NCBI GenBank assembly: GCA_033961575.1
Contig: CM066736.1
Location: forward strand, 81,926,852 to 81,990,851
DNA: 64,000 nt
Reading direction: 5' to 3'
From: Aselliscus stoliczkanus
Taxonomy: Eukaryota > Chordata > Mammalia > Chiroptera > Hipposideridae
Positions 1 to 10,319 of the stretch are shown piece by piece. Below the pieces are notes generated by a model. The model did no database searches and had not been told where the DNA came from. It saw nothing but the letters and a program-made list of their open reading frames with translations. A program made the position numbers and the translations under genes. Positions within the stretch are counted from its first letter, which is position 1. The number at the start of each line of letters is the position of its first letter.

Positions 1-204
1 TTTCTCCATTCTGTTCTGGTTCCCAGGAGACTGACTGGTGTACTTCTCCCTTGTCCTCTGACCTGGGGTTGGGTTCAGCCAATGGAAGGCACCAGAGACC
101 TTGGCAAGCAAAGGAAGGCCACACATCTGTCAGGTAGCCCCTCCATGTAGCCATCCCTCCATAGTCTAGTGCTTGCACTACTTGTTTATTCATGAGTAGT
201 ATTT
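1..204. other. No feature recognised upstream of the RTE relic
   Basis: This stretch has no repeat or coding signal that I recognise. It may be a more decayed part of the RTE element that starts to be readable near 205. Confidence 0.4.
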
Positions 205-1452
205 ATTGGGTACTGGAGAGCTCCAGAGAATTTCAGAAGAAGGTTAGTTTATGTTTTATAGATGACTGTAAAGCCTCTGACTGCCTTGATCATGAAAAGC
301 TATGGGTTTCTCTGAAAGAAATATCTGTGACTCAGCACTTGATTGTCCTGATGTGTATGTAACCTGTATTGTGGACAGGAAGCCACTGTGAGAACAGAAT
401 ATGGAGAGACAGAAAGGTTTCCTATAAGCAAAGGTTCCAGACAAGGGTGCATTTTACCTCCCTGATTGTATATTCTGTATGTAGAACATATCATACAAAA
501 AATTGGGCTAGGCTCAGAGAAAAGAGGAGTAAAAATTGGTGGAAGAAATATCCATAACTTAAGTTATACAATGGGCCGGCCGAGTGGCATGGTGGTTAAG
601 CGCTGGCTTGGGAAGCCAGCGGCCCCGGTTCAGGTCCCACATATGAGGGCCAGTGACAATGCCCTCAAAAAAAAAAAGAAGATATGCAGATGACCCATCT
701 TATTGGCAGAAAATAGCAATGATTTTAAATGACTTCTGATGAAAGTGAAAGAAGAAAGTGCCAAAGCACAACTGCATTTGAACATCAAGAAGAGAAAAAT
801 CATTAATACAGAAAAAATACACAACTTTAACACAATAAAGACATTGAAATTGTTAAAGATTTTGCTTACCTTAGTTCAGTCATCAATTCAAATGGAGACT
901 ACAGCCAAAAAATCAAGAGAAGGCTGAGACTCGGAGGGCAGCAATGGAAGAATTAGGAAAGATCATCAAGAGCAAAGATGTGTCATTGGGAACCAAGGTT
1001 ATCATACACAGCCTCATAGTCCCAAGTACTATGTACAAGTGTGAAGGTTGGTCAGTGAAAAATGCTAATAGAAAAAAAAAATCACACATTTGAAGTATGG
1101 TGCCGGAGGAGAGCTCTACCGATACCCTGCATCAACAAAAAGATGAACAAGTGCGTCCTAGAGGAAATTAAGCCTGCAATATCACTGGAGGCAAAAAATG
1201 ACAAAACTGAAGCTGCCCTACTTCAGCACATCATGAGAAGGCAGGCAGGGTTCTTTGGAAAAGACAATAATGCTGGGAAAAATAGAAGACAGCAGGAAAA
1301 GAGGAAGAGCAAATATGAGATGGAGTAACTCCATAAAAGAAGCCTTAGGCATGCCTCTACAGGAGCTGAGCAGGCTTTTGAGTACATGACATTATGGACA
1401 TTGCTCATTCACAGGGTCACCAGGAGCTGGAGATGACTCAACAGCATGTATC
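205..1452 (+). pseudogene. RTE/BovB-clade LINE, reverse transcriptase relic
   Basis: This is the 3' half of a non-LTR retrotransposon ORF of the RTE (BovB-like) clade, dead through stops and frameshifts. Readable RT pieces come in the right order. At 258 there is a motif A block IDDCKASDCLDHEKLW. Near 360-400 there is NLYCGQEATVRTEYGET. At 439-462 there is RQGCILPP, matching the conserved RQGC block. At about 530-567 there is VKIGGRNIHNLSY, which leads into the catalytic YADD codons at 683-694, after a SINE insertion. Further down are VKEESAKAQLHLNIKKRK, then RRLRLG with AAMEELGKIIKSKDVSLG, and the C-terminal part at 1062-1328 with FEVWCRRRALPIP, LEEIKPAISLEAK and QHIMRR. This order and wording is characteristic of mammalian BovB/RTE C-termini. 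The apurinic endonuclease domain is absent, so the copy is 5' truncated or too decayed to read. The 3' boundary near 1452 is approximate. Confidence 0.85.
574..680 (+). mobile_element. tRNA-derived SINE, short form, inside the RTE relic
   Basis: The head GGCCGGCCGAGTGG is followed by a tRNA-Ser-like body (GGTTAAGCGCTGGCTTGG), a B-box-like GGTTCAGGTCC, the stretch GAGGGCCAGTGACA and an A-rich tail. It lies between two versions of the same RTE sequence, TATACAATG at 565-573 and TATGCAGATG at 683-692. These look like a diverged target-site duplication, so the SINE landed directly in the codons for the YADD box. Close relatives are at 32301 and 47236. Confidence 0.9.
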
Positions 1453-1473
1453 AACCACCACTTAGGGTCATGA

Positions 1474-1690
1474 GCTTTCCTACACTGCACTGTCCCTAGT
1501 TGGTTTCCTTAAAATCAGTAAATAATCCTTTCCTTAAACTCTCCTTAAAGTAAAGAGTTTTAAATGTATACAGTGATATAAGTGATATGTCACTTATTTC
1601 TCAATAAAACTAGAAAAATAATGACACAGTTTGAGGACACCATGTTTTTCCTGTCAGAACCCTGGTTGACACAACTGGTACCTGATATAT
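1474..1690 (+). repeat. Interspersed repeat fragment, family unresolved (LTR-like)
   Basis: The order CACTGTCCCTAGTTGGTTTC, then TTAAACTCTCC, then CAGTTTGAGGACACCATG and a final CCCTGGTTGAC recalls a MER-class LTR-like repeat of placental genomes. About 90 bases of unrelated AT-rich sequence separate the halves. A related fragment lies at 9150-9535. I cannot name the family with confidence. Confidence 0.5.
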
Positions 1691-1890
1691 CACACTGAAA
1701 TAATGTGATTTACCATTTCAAATAAGGCATACATAGAAATAAGTAAATAAATACTTAATTTTATTTCTTTACATCACCAGTTAATTTATAACAAATGTAA
1801 TCTCTTTTGATGCATTTTTATTTGCATTTCCCAGTACATGTTGGTACCCCATAACTATTTTGTGCCTTAAAATTCATATAATCAATGAAA

Positions 1891-2491
1891 TTATAGTAAG
1901 TCTTCACTTAATGTCCTTTGTAGGTTCTTGGAAACTAGCTTTAAGGAAAACAATGTCTAATGAAACCAATTTTACCAAGGCTAATGATATCAACAAGAAT
2001 TAAATTCCTATGTCATATGTCTGGTCACAGAAACATCACCAAACTTCTGAATCAAGACCAAAAACACTTCTGGTTTTAAACACTGAAATAAATGTGAGCT
2101 ACACATCCAATTAGGGAAGATTAATAAAAATAAGTAAGGTAATTATTTTCCAAACCTCTTATTCCAGTTCATGGCCTCAAATGACGAGATCCTACCTGGC
2201 AGGTCAGGGTGCAAGGTGGGAATCAGCCCTAGCAGGACAGCCTTCCAGTACAGGGCACACTGACATCCATGCTCACTCACAGACTGGGACAATGTAAACA
2301 CTCCAGTTCACCTCACATGCACATGTTTGGGATGTGGAGCATAACCAAAGTACCAGGAAAAAACTCACACAGGAGTGGGGAGAACATGCTATCTTTACAC
2401 AGACAGTGGTCCCCGCTGGGAATCAATTATTTTTCCTCATCAACTAATGAAATGACGTTGAATGTTGTAATGTTATTTGAGGACCTGCTGT
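1891..2491. mobile_element. Non-autonomous DNA transposon with imperfect terminal inverted repeats
   Basis: The left end TATAGTAAGTCTTCACTTAA mirrors the right end, which in reverse complement reads TACAGCAGGTCCTCAAATAA. The interior has no coding capacity. It includes a core around 2310-2420 (ACATGTTTGGGATGTGG, then GGGGAGAACATGC and ACACAGACAGTGGTCCC) resembling a motif that recurs in interspersed repeats of many vertebrates. No clean target duplication is visible. Ends were set by the inverted repeats, and the family name is left open. Confidence 0.65.
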
Positions 2492-2882
2492 AATCTGTAC
2501 TTTTTTCCCAAAGCACTTAAGCCTGAAACTACATCTGGGAATTATTTTTTACATTGGTTCATATAGTCTTCAAAACACTGTTGAGATATTGTGCTTTCTG
2601 TTTTATGAAACCAGGGCTTTCGTAGGGAGGCTAAGTGACTCTTCCAAGTTTTCAGATCTGAAAACAGTGCCAATATCATTCCATTTAGCAAATGCACAAC
2701 CACTTGAGAGAGACAGAGTGGCTGGAGTTATGGAACTTCCTCAGCAGTGTTGGAAAAGGTAGTTATTCTTTTCTCTGTAGTGAGAACTCAGAACTCGAAG
2801 AGAACTAGAAGGAGCAAAATCCATTACATAAATATGCATATCCAGTACTTCCCCCCACTTTGTCTGCTGTTTGGCTTTCCAG

Positions 2883-2967
2883 GGTTTCAGTTACCTGCAG
2901 TTTCAATTACCCACTGTCAACCTTGGTCCACAATTATTAAATGGAAAATCCCATAAATAAACAATTC
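2883..2967 (+). repeat. Tigger-type DNA transposon fragment
   Basis: TTTCAGTTACCTGCAGTTTC and ATTAAATGGAAAATCCCATA match the 5' region of the larger Tigger at 12665, including the following ATAAACAATTCAT. Only the part just inside the 5' terminal repeat is kept. Confidence 0.75.
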
Positions 2968-3105
2968 ATCTTTAAAATGGGAGATAATCCTAACCGGACT
3001 CCTGTCCTAGGGTCGTGGTGATTAGATGAGATAACCAATGTGAAGCATATAAAGCATAGTGCTTAATAGATGGTAAACAATGAACATTGGTTTCTATTAT
3101 CACTA
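2968..3105 (+). repeat. MIR SINE, 3' half
   Basis: AAAATGGGAGATAATCCTAA, a GATTAGATGAGATAA block and GCATAGTGCTTAATAGATGG follow the order of the MIR 3' half. Confidence 0.75.
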
Positions 3106-3244
3106 AAGCCATCATCATTTCATTATCTTTACAAAGCATTCTAGTAATTTTAAGAATGGTAAAGTTAACTAATATTTTTAGGAATCTGTCATATGCTGGA
3201 CCGCATACTAGATACTTTATGTTAATTTAATTCTGTCCTCAAAT

Positions 3245-3425
3245 CAGCTCCACCAAGAGGCAGCATGATAAAGCAAGAGGTCGTGACTTCCCAGTCAGAA
3301 ACATTTAGGTCCAGATCCTAGATCTGCCACTTTCTAGCTATGAGACTTTGGCAATTTACTTAACATGTTTGAATGTTGGTGAATGCATCTATACAACTGC
3401 AATAAGAATGAACTCGTGATGATGG
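3245..3425 (+). repeat. MIR SINE, 5' and central part
   Basis: The tRNA-like start, CCAGATCCTAGATCTGCCAC and TAGCTATGAGACTTTGGCAA identify the conserved MIR core in sense orientation. Confidence 0.8.
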
Positions 3426-4130
3426 TATATATAGATTGATACAAGTGTCTAGCAACATGTTCATATGTGAATATACATATATAGTGCATACATTTGTGTG
3501 TATATAGTTTGAGAGCCTAAAAATCATTACTTAAATTCTAATTAATGATATTACCAGCATGACCTCATTATAATTGTGAGAAAAACTAGGCTCACAGAAA
3601 TTTCATGGTATTCCCATGTTCACAAAAAAGTATCAGAACCACTATTCAAGGTAAGGGTCACATAAATATCAAGACTTTTGTTTCATCTATGACTGCAATG
3701 GCTCAAAGAGTGTCTTTGCAGAGAATTCAATATGGAATGAAGTAGAGATAGCTTCATGAATAGTCCTCATTTTTTACAAATTTAAATTTTACTAATTCAA
3801 ACCTATCTTGAATTCTAATTGCTTTAAATTGGTTATCTCTTTTGTCACTTTAGACTATAAGCCATCATTATCTTATGTAACTTCCTTGTGCCTAATTCAT
3901 CTATTATTTCATCAAAGCGAATGTGCCATTTTTTTGATAAAAGCTGGTCGGCAACAGGGTAACTCTAGAAAGTGAAATTTATAAACAACTTAATATATTC
4001 AATACAAGTAAGATAGTCCACATTTCCATTTTAAACATAATTTCCAGAAAAAAAAATGTTTCACACAAACATTGTGGAGGAGGGTTCCATAATAGTACAA
4101 ATGTCTAGCTTTTACAGTGATCTTTATATA
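3426..4130. other. AT-rich DNA without a clear feature
   Basis: No gene is seen. A weak antisense MIR-like stretch (GAGAAAAACTAGGCTCACAG near 3580) is the only repeat hint. The block 3450-3510 is rich in alternating purine-pyrimidine ATATACAT/TGTGTGTAT. Confidence 0.5.
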
Positions 4131-4139
4131 TACTGACCC

Positions 4140-4345
4140 TGGCCCATGGGCTTCACATATATCACTTCATTTAATTTTCACATAACTTTGTGAGATACAT
4201 GCTACTTTCATTCCCATCATACAGACAAGGACACTGACTCATAGAGGTATCCCTGTCTTGTCCAAGACATGTAGCTGGTAAATGGCAGATTCAGAACCTG
4301 GATCTAGGTAGCTGGACCTCAGACTTTATGTTCTACATCTATCAG
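4140..4345 (-). repeat. MIR SINE, antisense
   Basis: CACTTCATTTAATTTTCACA, GACAAGGACACTGACTCATAG, TGTAGCTGGTAAATGGCAGA and TCAGAACCTGGATCTAGG read as a nearly full-length MIR in reverse. Confidence 0.85.
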
Positions 4346-4349
4346 CTTT

Positions 4350-5250
4350 TGTAGTAAATTAGGGAACATAGGCTTATGCCTTTTTAAATGGTTTTTGAGT
4401 TCCATTACATGGTTATAGCTGTCATTTGTTTAACTCTGACTACTATTTAGTGGGCACCTGCTAGGAGCAAAGCATGGCTGCACAGGCCAGAGTAGAAAAA
4501 AAAAAAATTAACAATACTGCTTAAGGACTGGGTAGAGATAGATATAAGAGATGAAAGTCAGAAGAATCGAAATCCTCAGTCCCAGTCTTTTTCTCACCTT
4601 ATGTATTTTGCACCATTGGGGGCGAGGGGGGTGGAATCTAGTTTGAAAAGCTACATTGCTTTCAACTACAACAAAAATTGATTGGGAGTTTTCTTTTTTC
4701 TTTTATTTTGGTAAGATAAGTGTGAGTCAAAATCAATACTTAGAAGAGCTCCAAAGAGAAAGAGATGTTCTCTGGGTACAAAATTCATAAAGGGGTAATT
4801 CATTCCATTGACACTGGAACAATCTCTGAGTGCAGTTTTAAACAATTCAACTTGTAGTAAAACCTCTTCAAAACAGTGCAGAGTTTCAAGAGAATCTTGA
4901 AGATGAAGAACAGCCAACATGAGTCACAGTCTTCTTATGGCTAAATCCTCAATCCCTTTTACTCCCCAGAGCTGGGTCAATTGATTTCTAACCTACCAAA
5001 TACAATTTCTCCACCCATTCTCCCACAGCTTCATGCTTGGTATCTGGGATTTAACCAGGCTGTATTACTACATGGGGAGACTCAGAAGCACCTGCATTTC
5101 CTTCTGATGAGCTTTAACCCTCCTTTGTATACCAGCTATTTCTGATAATGGCTGATAACTCATATCTTTTTGTCAACTACATAATGCCCTCATCATTCTA
5201 GAGTCGTTCTAGATCTTGCTCTTAAGGGTGTATGTTCAAAGGCACCAGTC
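4350..5250. other. No gene or confident repeat
   Basis: A short antisense MIR-like piece sits at about 4430-4475 (ACTATTTAGTGGGCACCTGC). The rest appears single copy. An open frame of 84 codons on the minus strand at 4666-4920 resembles no known protein. Confidence 0.5.
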
Positions 5251-5254
5251 CTGA

Positions 5255-5760
5255 TTATTCATTTCCTGAATTCATTTATTTATTCATCATCCTTCAATGA
5301 AACATTAATTAAATGTTTACTATACCAGATATTTTGCTATGTGAGAAAAGTACAGGAATGAAATAAAATATAGACCCAGCTTTCTAAGAGCTCAAAGCCT
5401 TGGTGGAAGATAGATCAGTACAACGAGCAATCTGAGAATTTTGTAACTTGCATGGTAGTGGAATGTTTCGAGAGTTATAGCATCACAGAACAGGGATGCT
5501 TCATGCTGTCTTGGGGTTCAGAAAAATCTTGATGTAAAGGGTGGCTCTCAAGCTAGATTTTAGAGTCTTTGCAGGAATTTTAAAAGCAAAAAGAGTGAAG
5601 CATATTCTATGGAGAGGGGTAGCATGTGGTAAGCATGGAAGTGGTAAGAAATGTGATCCTCTCAGGGCAAAGATTTATGTGATAGGCTAAAGGAATTTTG
5701 AGAAAAAAAGGTTGGTATGAATGTTTAGAATAGAAACTAGATTTAGGTAGGGAAAAGGTT
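5255..5760 (-). repeat. L2 LINE 3' end, antisense
   Basis: It starts with the reversed tail TTCATTTATTTATTCATC, continues with AAATGTTTACTATACCAGAT and AGCTCAAAGCCTTGGTGGAA, and ends with the internal L2 stretches around GTGGTAAGCATGGAAG. This matches the reverse of the L2 3' end and its weak ORF2 C-terminus. Confidence 0.75.
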
Positions 5761-6070
5761 CTGGGGGCTCCATGTTCAAATATAAAGATTGGGGACCTTC
5801 ATTCCAAAGCAACAGGAAATCAAAGGGGGAAAAAAAAAGAAAACAAAAAAAAAAGCTGAGGAGTATATGGTCATGGCTTATCTCAAAAACTTCCTTCTCC
5901 AGACCCCATTGTCATGCATAGAGACCTATGAGTATGCACAATAGTCAGGCAGATCTGCTCTTGAGTGTTGTCCTGTCTCTCATTAACTATGCAATATTAA
6001 CCAACTATCTAGACTTTCAAGACCCTCCTAGACTTGCTATAGTACAGCAATGAACTTACTGTTGCTTTCC

Positions 6071-6720
6071 CAATGTCTTGTATTCATTTATTCATTAAAT
6101 TAAATAACATAGAAAGCATCTGTGATGGTAAATTTTGTGTCAACTTGACTGGGCTAAGGGATGCCTATCTAGTTGGCTGCTATTACACTATTTATGGGAG
6201 TCTCTGTGAGGGTGGTTCTGGAAGACATTAGCATTTGAATCAGCAGGCTGAGTAAAGAAGATGGCTGTCATCAATGTGTGTGGGCATCAGTGAATCAACT
6301 GAGGGCCTGCATAGAACAAAAAGGTCGGGGAAGGATATATTTTCTCTCTGTTTGAGCTGAGAGATCCATTTTCCCCTGCTCTTGGACATCGGTGCTCCTG
6401 GTTCTAGGGCTTTCAGACATGGACTGAATTACACCAGGCTTTCCTAGTTTTCCACCTTGCAGATGGTGGGTCCTGAGACTTGTCAGCCCCCATAACCACA
6501 TGATATATATAGATATAGATATAGATTTACACAAAATCTCCTGTTGGTTTCATTTCTCTGTACAGCTCTGACTAATACAGCACCTACTCTGTGCCAGGTA
6601 TTATTCTAGAGGACACAGCAGTGAACAGGCCTTCATCTGCATGGCTTAATATTCCTCAGCCCCTGGCCCATTGAAGGTACTCAATGAATATGCAAATATA
6701 TGACAAATTAATGGATACGC
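6071..6720 (-). repeat. L2 LINE 3' end, antisense, split by an LTR
   Basis: TATTCATTTATTCATTAAAT before 6121 and GCACCTACTCTGTGCCAGG with GGACACAGCAGTGAACAGGC after 6580 are adjacent pieces of one L2 tail. They are separated by the ERVL-type LTR at 6121-6579. Confidence 0.75.
6121..6579 (+). mobile_element. ERVL-type solo LTR (MLT2-like)
   Basis: It begins TGTGATGGTAAATTTTGTG and ends CTGACTAATACA, so it has the TG...CA ends of an LTR. Between are CAACTTGACTGGGCTAAGG, GCATTTGAATCAGCAGGCTG, TGGGCATCAGTGAATCAA and GACATCGGTGCTCCTGGTTC, in the order of the MLT2 group. The flanks GCATC and GCACC look like a 5-base target duplication with one change. No internal retroviral sequence is attached, so this is a solo LTR. 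Confidence 0.85.
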
Positions 6721-9145
6721 ATTATCTCCTTCCCTCCTTCATCCAAATGTGTAGTCCACTTTGCCCTTATAAAAATAGGGACACAACTGCTCCCTTTTGC
6801 AGTTCTGCTCTAATCTGAGTATTTTGTTCAGATTTGATGGGAGACTCAACTCCAATATCACTAGTTAGTTGTGTTTGCACTCTTACTCTGACATGGATAA
6901 GATAGTCTGAAGGTTTTGCAAACATTTTTAGAGAACTAGGTTTAACTGTATTTAGTATACTTTATTTTTTCATAGTGTCTGTGATTCTCTGAAATCACTG
7001 CATTTCTGGATTGAAATGCACCTCCTTCCTTCTAATTATCTGTATTTTCCCATGGGATGTTCCATGAGTCATGTGTGTTACTGTCTTTTTTCCCACTGTA
7101 TTTCTTGGACAGTGTCTGGCTCATGGTTCCCTGGCACAGTTAACTTAAAAAAAATAAACAAATAAGCACCAGATGAGTGACATGGTTAGTTGGCTTTAAA
7201 ACTCCCTTCCTACTCCGAATTGCTGTGGTTATAAATTGCCAGGCTCTGAAAAATGTTCTTTACCTATTAGAACAATGACACTGTTAGATAGTCAAATGAT
7301 AAATGGGGTACAATTCCCTGCAGTAGTTTGACTACATGAAGTGGGTTATTGGGAAGGAAAGACACAAATAGGTAGTATGTAGCAATATTAGTAATGCTAG
7401 GCCACCTGATATGTTTCTGTGTAAAATTGAATTTGTATGGTTTATATGGAAAGTCTATCTGATATGCTTAACTACTTGTAAGCTGTTAATATTTGCATAT
7501 CTACATGAAATACATACTCTAGCAAGGTCATTTAACAGTTACAGGGCAGAAACTTTCCATTTTGTTAATCACTTACAACTCTAATTTCACACTACATCAG
7601 TCCTTTTACTCTGGTCCACAGCCCTTCGAAATCCCATTCTAAAAATCCACATGAAAACATCTGTTCAGAATGTGCTACAAATAACAGCCACTGACACACC
7701 CCTAATGTCAGAAATTTAAGGGCCAAAGTAACATTTACTTGCACCATTTTTCTAATCACCATCTCTGTCCCCTAGGGCTTGACTGTTTTTTCCCTTGTCA
7801 TCAGTCTTCCATTCACCATTTCCAAGTTTTCTTTCAGTCTGCCCTCTGATGGCTTCTTCATAGCTCTTATTTCTCCTGGCATCTTTAGTCAGTTGGAAAT
7901 GAGGTTCCAGTTATGCCTCTCAACACTCTGTGGAGCTCCCTCCAGTTCAAAATATGCTCCCTAGATATCCAACCATTTGTACCCTTGGTGGGAGGAAGGA
8001 AGGAAGTTCAGGGGAAAGGAGAGATCCAGGGGGCATGGGCTCTTCATGTCTATCATATCTATCATTTGATAGACAAAGGACAAGTGCATGTTGAGTCTCT
8101 TTCCAATCACTTAAATTATGCAAACTCTCCACTCAGCTTAGCAAAAGAATTAGAATGCTGGCTATTTTCTGGATGGGAAGCTTTGCAACAGCTTTTTAAT
8201 AGAAAGCATGATGACATGCAAAGAAAGAGCTAAGTAAAGGAAATCACACCAGTAAATCTGACCATTAGGTTAATGAGCATTGCATTTTCATAACATTTGG
8301 ACAAAATAGAGCAGCATTGTGCCCTGTTTTCATTCTGACAATTTACCTTGTCAGTTTCATTTTCTTGGCTTTATTCATTGTTCATATGGCAGGGTCTAGG
8401 AAAGAACATTGATCTGTATCCTGTTGAAGTGCATTTGTTTCCAGCTGCATTATGGTTTTGATTCCACAGTGGTATCCTGATATAATCTGATTTTTCAGAT
8501 AAATATGAATACTGTCACTTACCAATAAAACATAGATTGTGAGCCCATCAAATTAATGCAAGTAAGCCCATTCTTCCCTTCTTCCCTCTGAATTTTCTAT
8601 TTTTATTGTTATTTTTTCATGTCACATGGGCTAATTTCCTTCAGATTGTATCACCATTGGCTGTTCAGTGTCATTGCATTTGCTGAATTCTGAGCTCCTG
8701 CTAGTGTAGAGGAGGGTCCTTTTAATGAGGAATAGAGCCAGCCAGGTATGGGAGGTTTTAACCACCAAAATCAGAACATTGGCAATTAAATGGAAACAGG
8801 AGAAGTAAATAAGCAGTGTTTTGCAGCAGTTTTCCAAGCAGAGTTGCAATAGTGGTTTTCCCAGACACTGATCCATGGGCAAATGTTTCTTAAGTCCTTA
8901 CCCAGTCCCACTTCAACACTCTTTTTTACCAACAGTAGATATTTGTTAATCCTTTTCGTAACTGCATATCAAAACCTCTTCTTTTTATACCTTTGAGCAT
9001 ATATTTTAAACACATTATATTTTAAACACATTAAGCACACACTGGCCTACCATTCATAAGAATAAACTTCTCAGCATTTTCCTGTGTGGATGTCTTCCAT
9101 TTGTCCCTCCAAACCCACTCTCCAACTATTTCCATGATCTTTGGC
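6721..9145. other. Long stretch with no gene and no confident repeat
   Basis: I see neither coding sequence nor a repeat I can name. An open frame of 106 codons at 7913-8233 lacks any recognisable domain and overlaps frames on the other strand. This is one of the largest single-copy-looking blocks of the window and therefore the place where conserved noncoding DNA would be easiest to detect. Confidence 0.5.
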
Positions 9146-9149
9146 TTCC

Positions 9150-9535
9150 AGTTGGATTCCATTAATGGGGAGCAACAGCCAGACATCAAAGGGAGGAAGG
9201 AGAGTAAATTCAGGGTGGTAGTTCCACTGACTGCTGCCTGTGAGATTGCTGAAGGCTAGTTGACTCCTTAATCACAGTTCCTGTCAGGCAGCCCTCTCCC
9301 TACAGCCCTTTTGCCTCTGGGTTCTGATGACAGATCATGCCCTTCTCCTTCAGTGCATGGCAGTAAGGGAGTTCCACTGGTCTTAGCCCTAGGTACTTCC
9401 CTATCCCTTGTGATTTCCTTATACTCTTCTCATACCTCTATGCCCATATCTCTTATATTAAACCCTCTTCAAATAATCCTAATGAATGTCAGATGTTTTC
9501 TACTTGACCCTCATTAATATATTCCTCTTTTAATT
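9150..9535 (+). repeat. Interspersed repeat, same unresolved family as 1474-1690
   Basis: GGGGAGCAACAGCCAGACAT, CAGTTCCTGTCAGGCAGCCC, TCTGGGTTCTGATGACAG, CTTAGCCCTAGGTACTTCCC and ATTAAACCCTCTTCAAATAA fit one MER-class repeat. The last part corresponds to the fragment at 1474. Confidence 0.5.
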
Positions 9536-9627
9536 TCAGTGCTCTATGACCTTTAATGATAGTCCCTCTGCCTCAAACTCTCATACGCCCTGTACCCCTT
9601 TTCTTTCCAAACACCTCACTTGACCCG

Positions 9628-9700
9628 CCCTGATAGTCTGGTGGTTAGGATCTGACACCTCATTTGACCAAAGGTCATTGATCCTATAAGTCTCTCCAAC
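9628..9700 (+). pseudogene. Decayed tRNA-Glu(CTC)-like copy
   Basis: CCCTGATAGTCTGGTGGTTA reproduces the acceptor stem and D arm (A box) of tRNA-Glu almost intact. It is followed by GGATCTGACACCTCATTTG, where CTC sits at the anticodon position. The T arm is disturbed (AGGTCATTGATCC for a normal B box) and the 3' acceptor strand is lost. It is not a functional gene. A CTC-type tRNA pseudogene or an old tRNA-headed SINE end are both possible. Confidence 0.5.
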
Positions 9701-9749
9701 ACCTACACAGCATTGCTCACATTCCAAACCCCTCCTAACTTGGTCTCTA

Positions 9750-9962
9750 TTATTTTTTTTTTAAATTTTGTCCATAGCACATGTCATGTTCTAAGATACT
9801 GTATAATTCAATTATTTATAATTATTTTTTTTCCCTGTACCCCCTGCACTGAAAACTAAGCTCTGCAGGGCATGGATCTTGGTCCTTTGTTCACTAATCT
9901 ATCCCAAGCATCTCAAATTGTGCCCAGCATATTGTAAGAACTCAATAAATATTTGTTGAATG
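9750..9962 (+). repeat. L2 LINE 3' end
   Basis: CCATAGCACATGTCATGTTC, GCTCTGCAGGGCATGGATCT and the diagnostic end ACTCAATAAATATTTGTTGA show a sense L2 3' terminus. Confidence 0.85.
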
Positions 9963-10258
9963 AGATTTCAGCTTAGAAAGTACTTTTTTCAGGAAGTTTT
10001 CCTAAATCCTCCTTCCTCATCTTCTCTCAATTCTCCTCCACCTTGGTCCAGGCTAAATGACCTCCCCACGAGCTTCCTTAAGCATCCTGTACTTCTCCCA
10101 TCAGAGCACTTACCAGACTCCACTGTAATTGTCTATTCATATCTCTCACCAGGTTATAAGTTCTGTGAAGGCAGAAATCACCAGTGTCTTTTTCAAAGTA
10201 CCTCCTTTAAGAAGTCCTCAATATATTTTTTTAATGAATAAACAGATGAATAAACAAG
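9963..10258 (+). repeat. L2 LINE 3' region
   Basis: GGAAGTTTTCCTAAATCCTC, GAGCACTTACCAGACTCCAC, TTCTGTGAAGGCAGAAATCA and the tail TTTTTTTAATGAATAAACAG follow the L2 order. It sits directly behind another L2 end, in the same direction. Confidence 0.75.
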
Positions 10259-10319
10259 TGAAAAGGTGAACAAAACTCACACTCTACTGTTATAACACAT
10301 AACTTTAATAATCCAATTA

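Noticed and set aside
574..680. Possible functional tRNA gene at the SINE heads
   Set aside because: The cloverleaf is incomplete, the head is followed by a SINE body and poly(A), and the same sequence recurs with target duplications.
466..693. Plus-strand frame that seems to join GVKIGGRNIHNLSY to a Lys-rich tail
   Set aside because: It runs from the RTE into the inserted SINE and its poly(A). The fusion is accidental.
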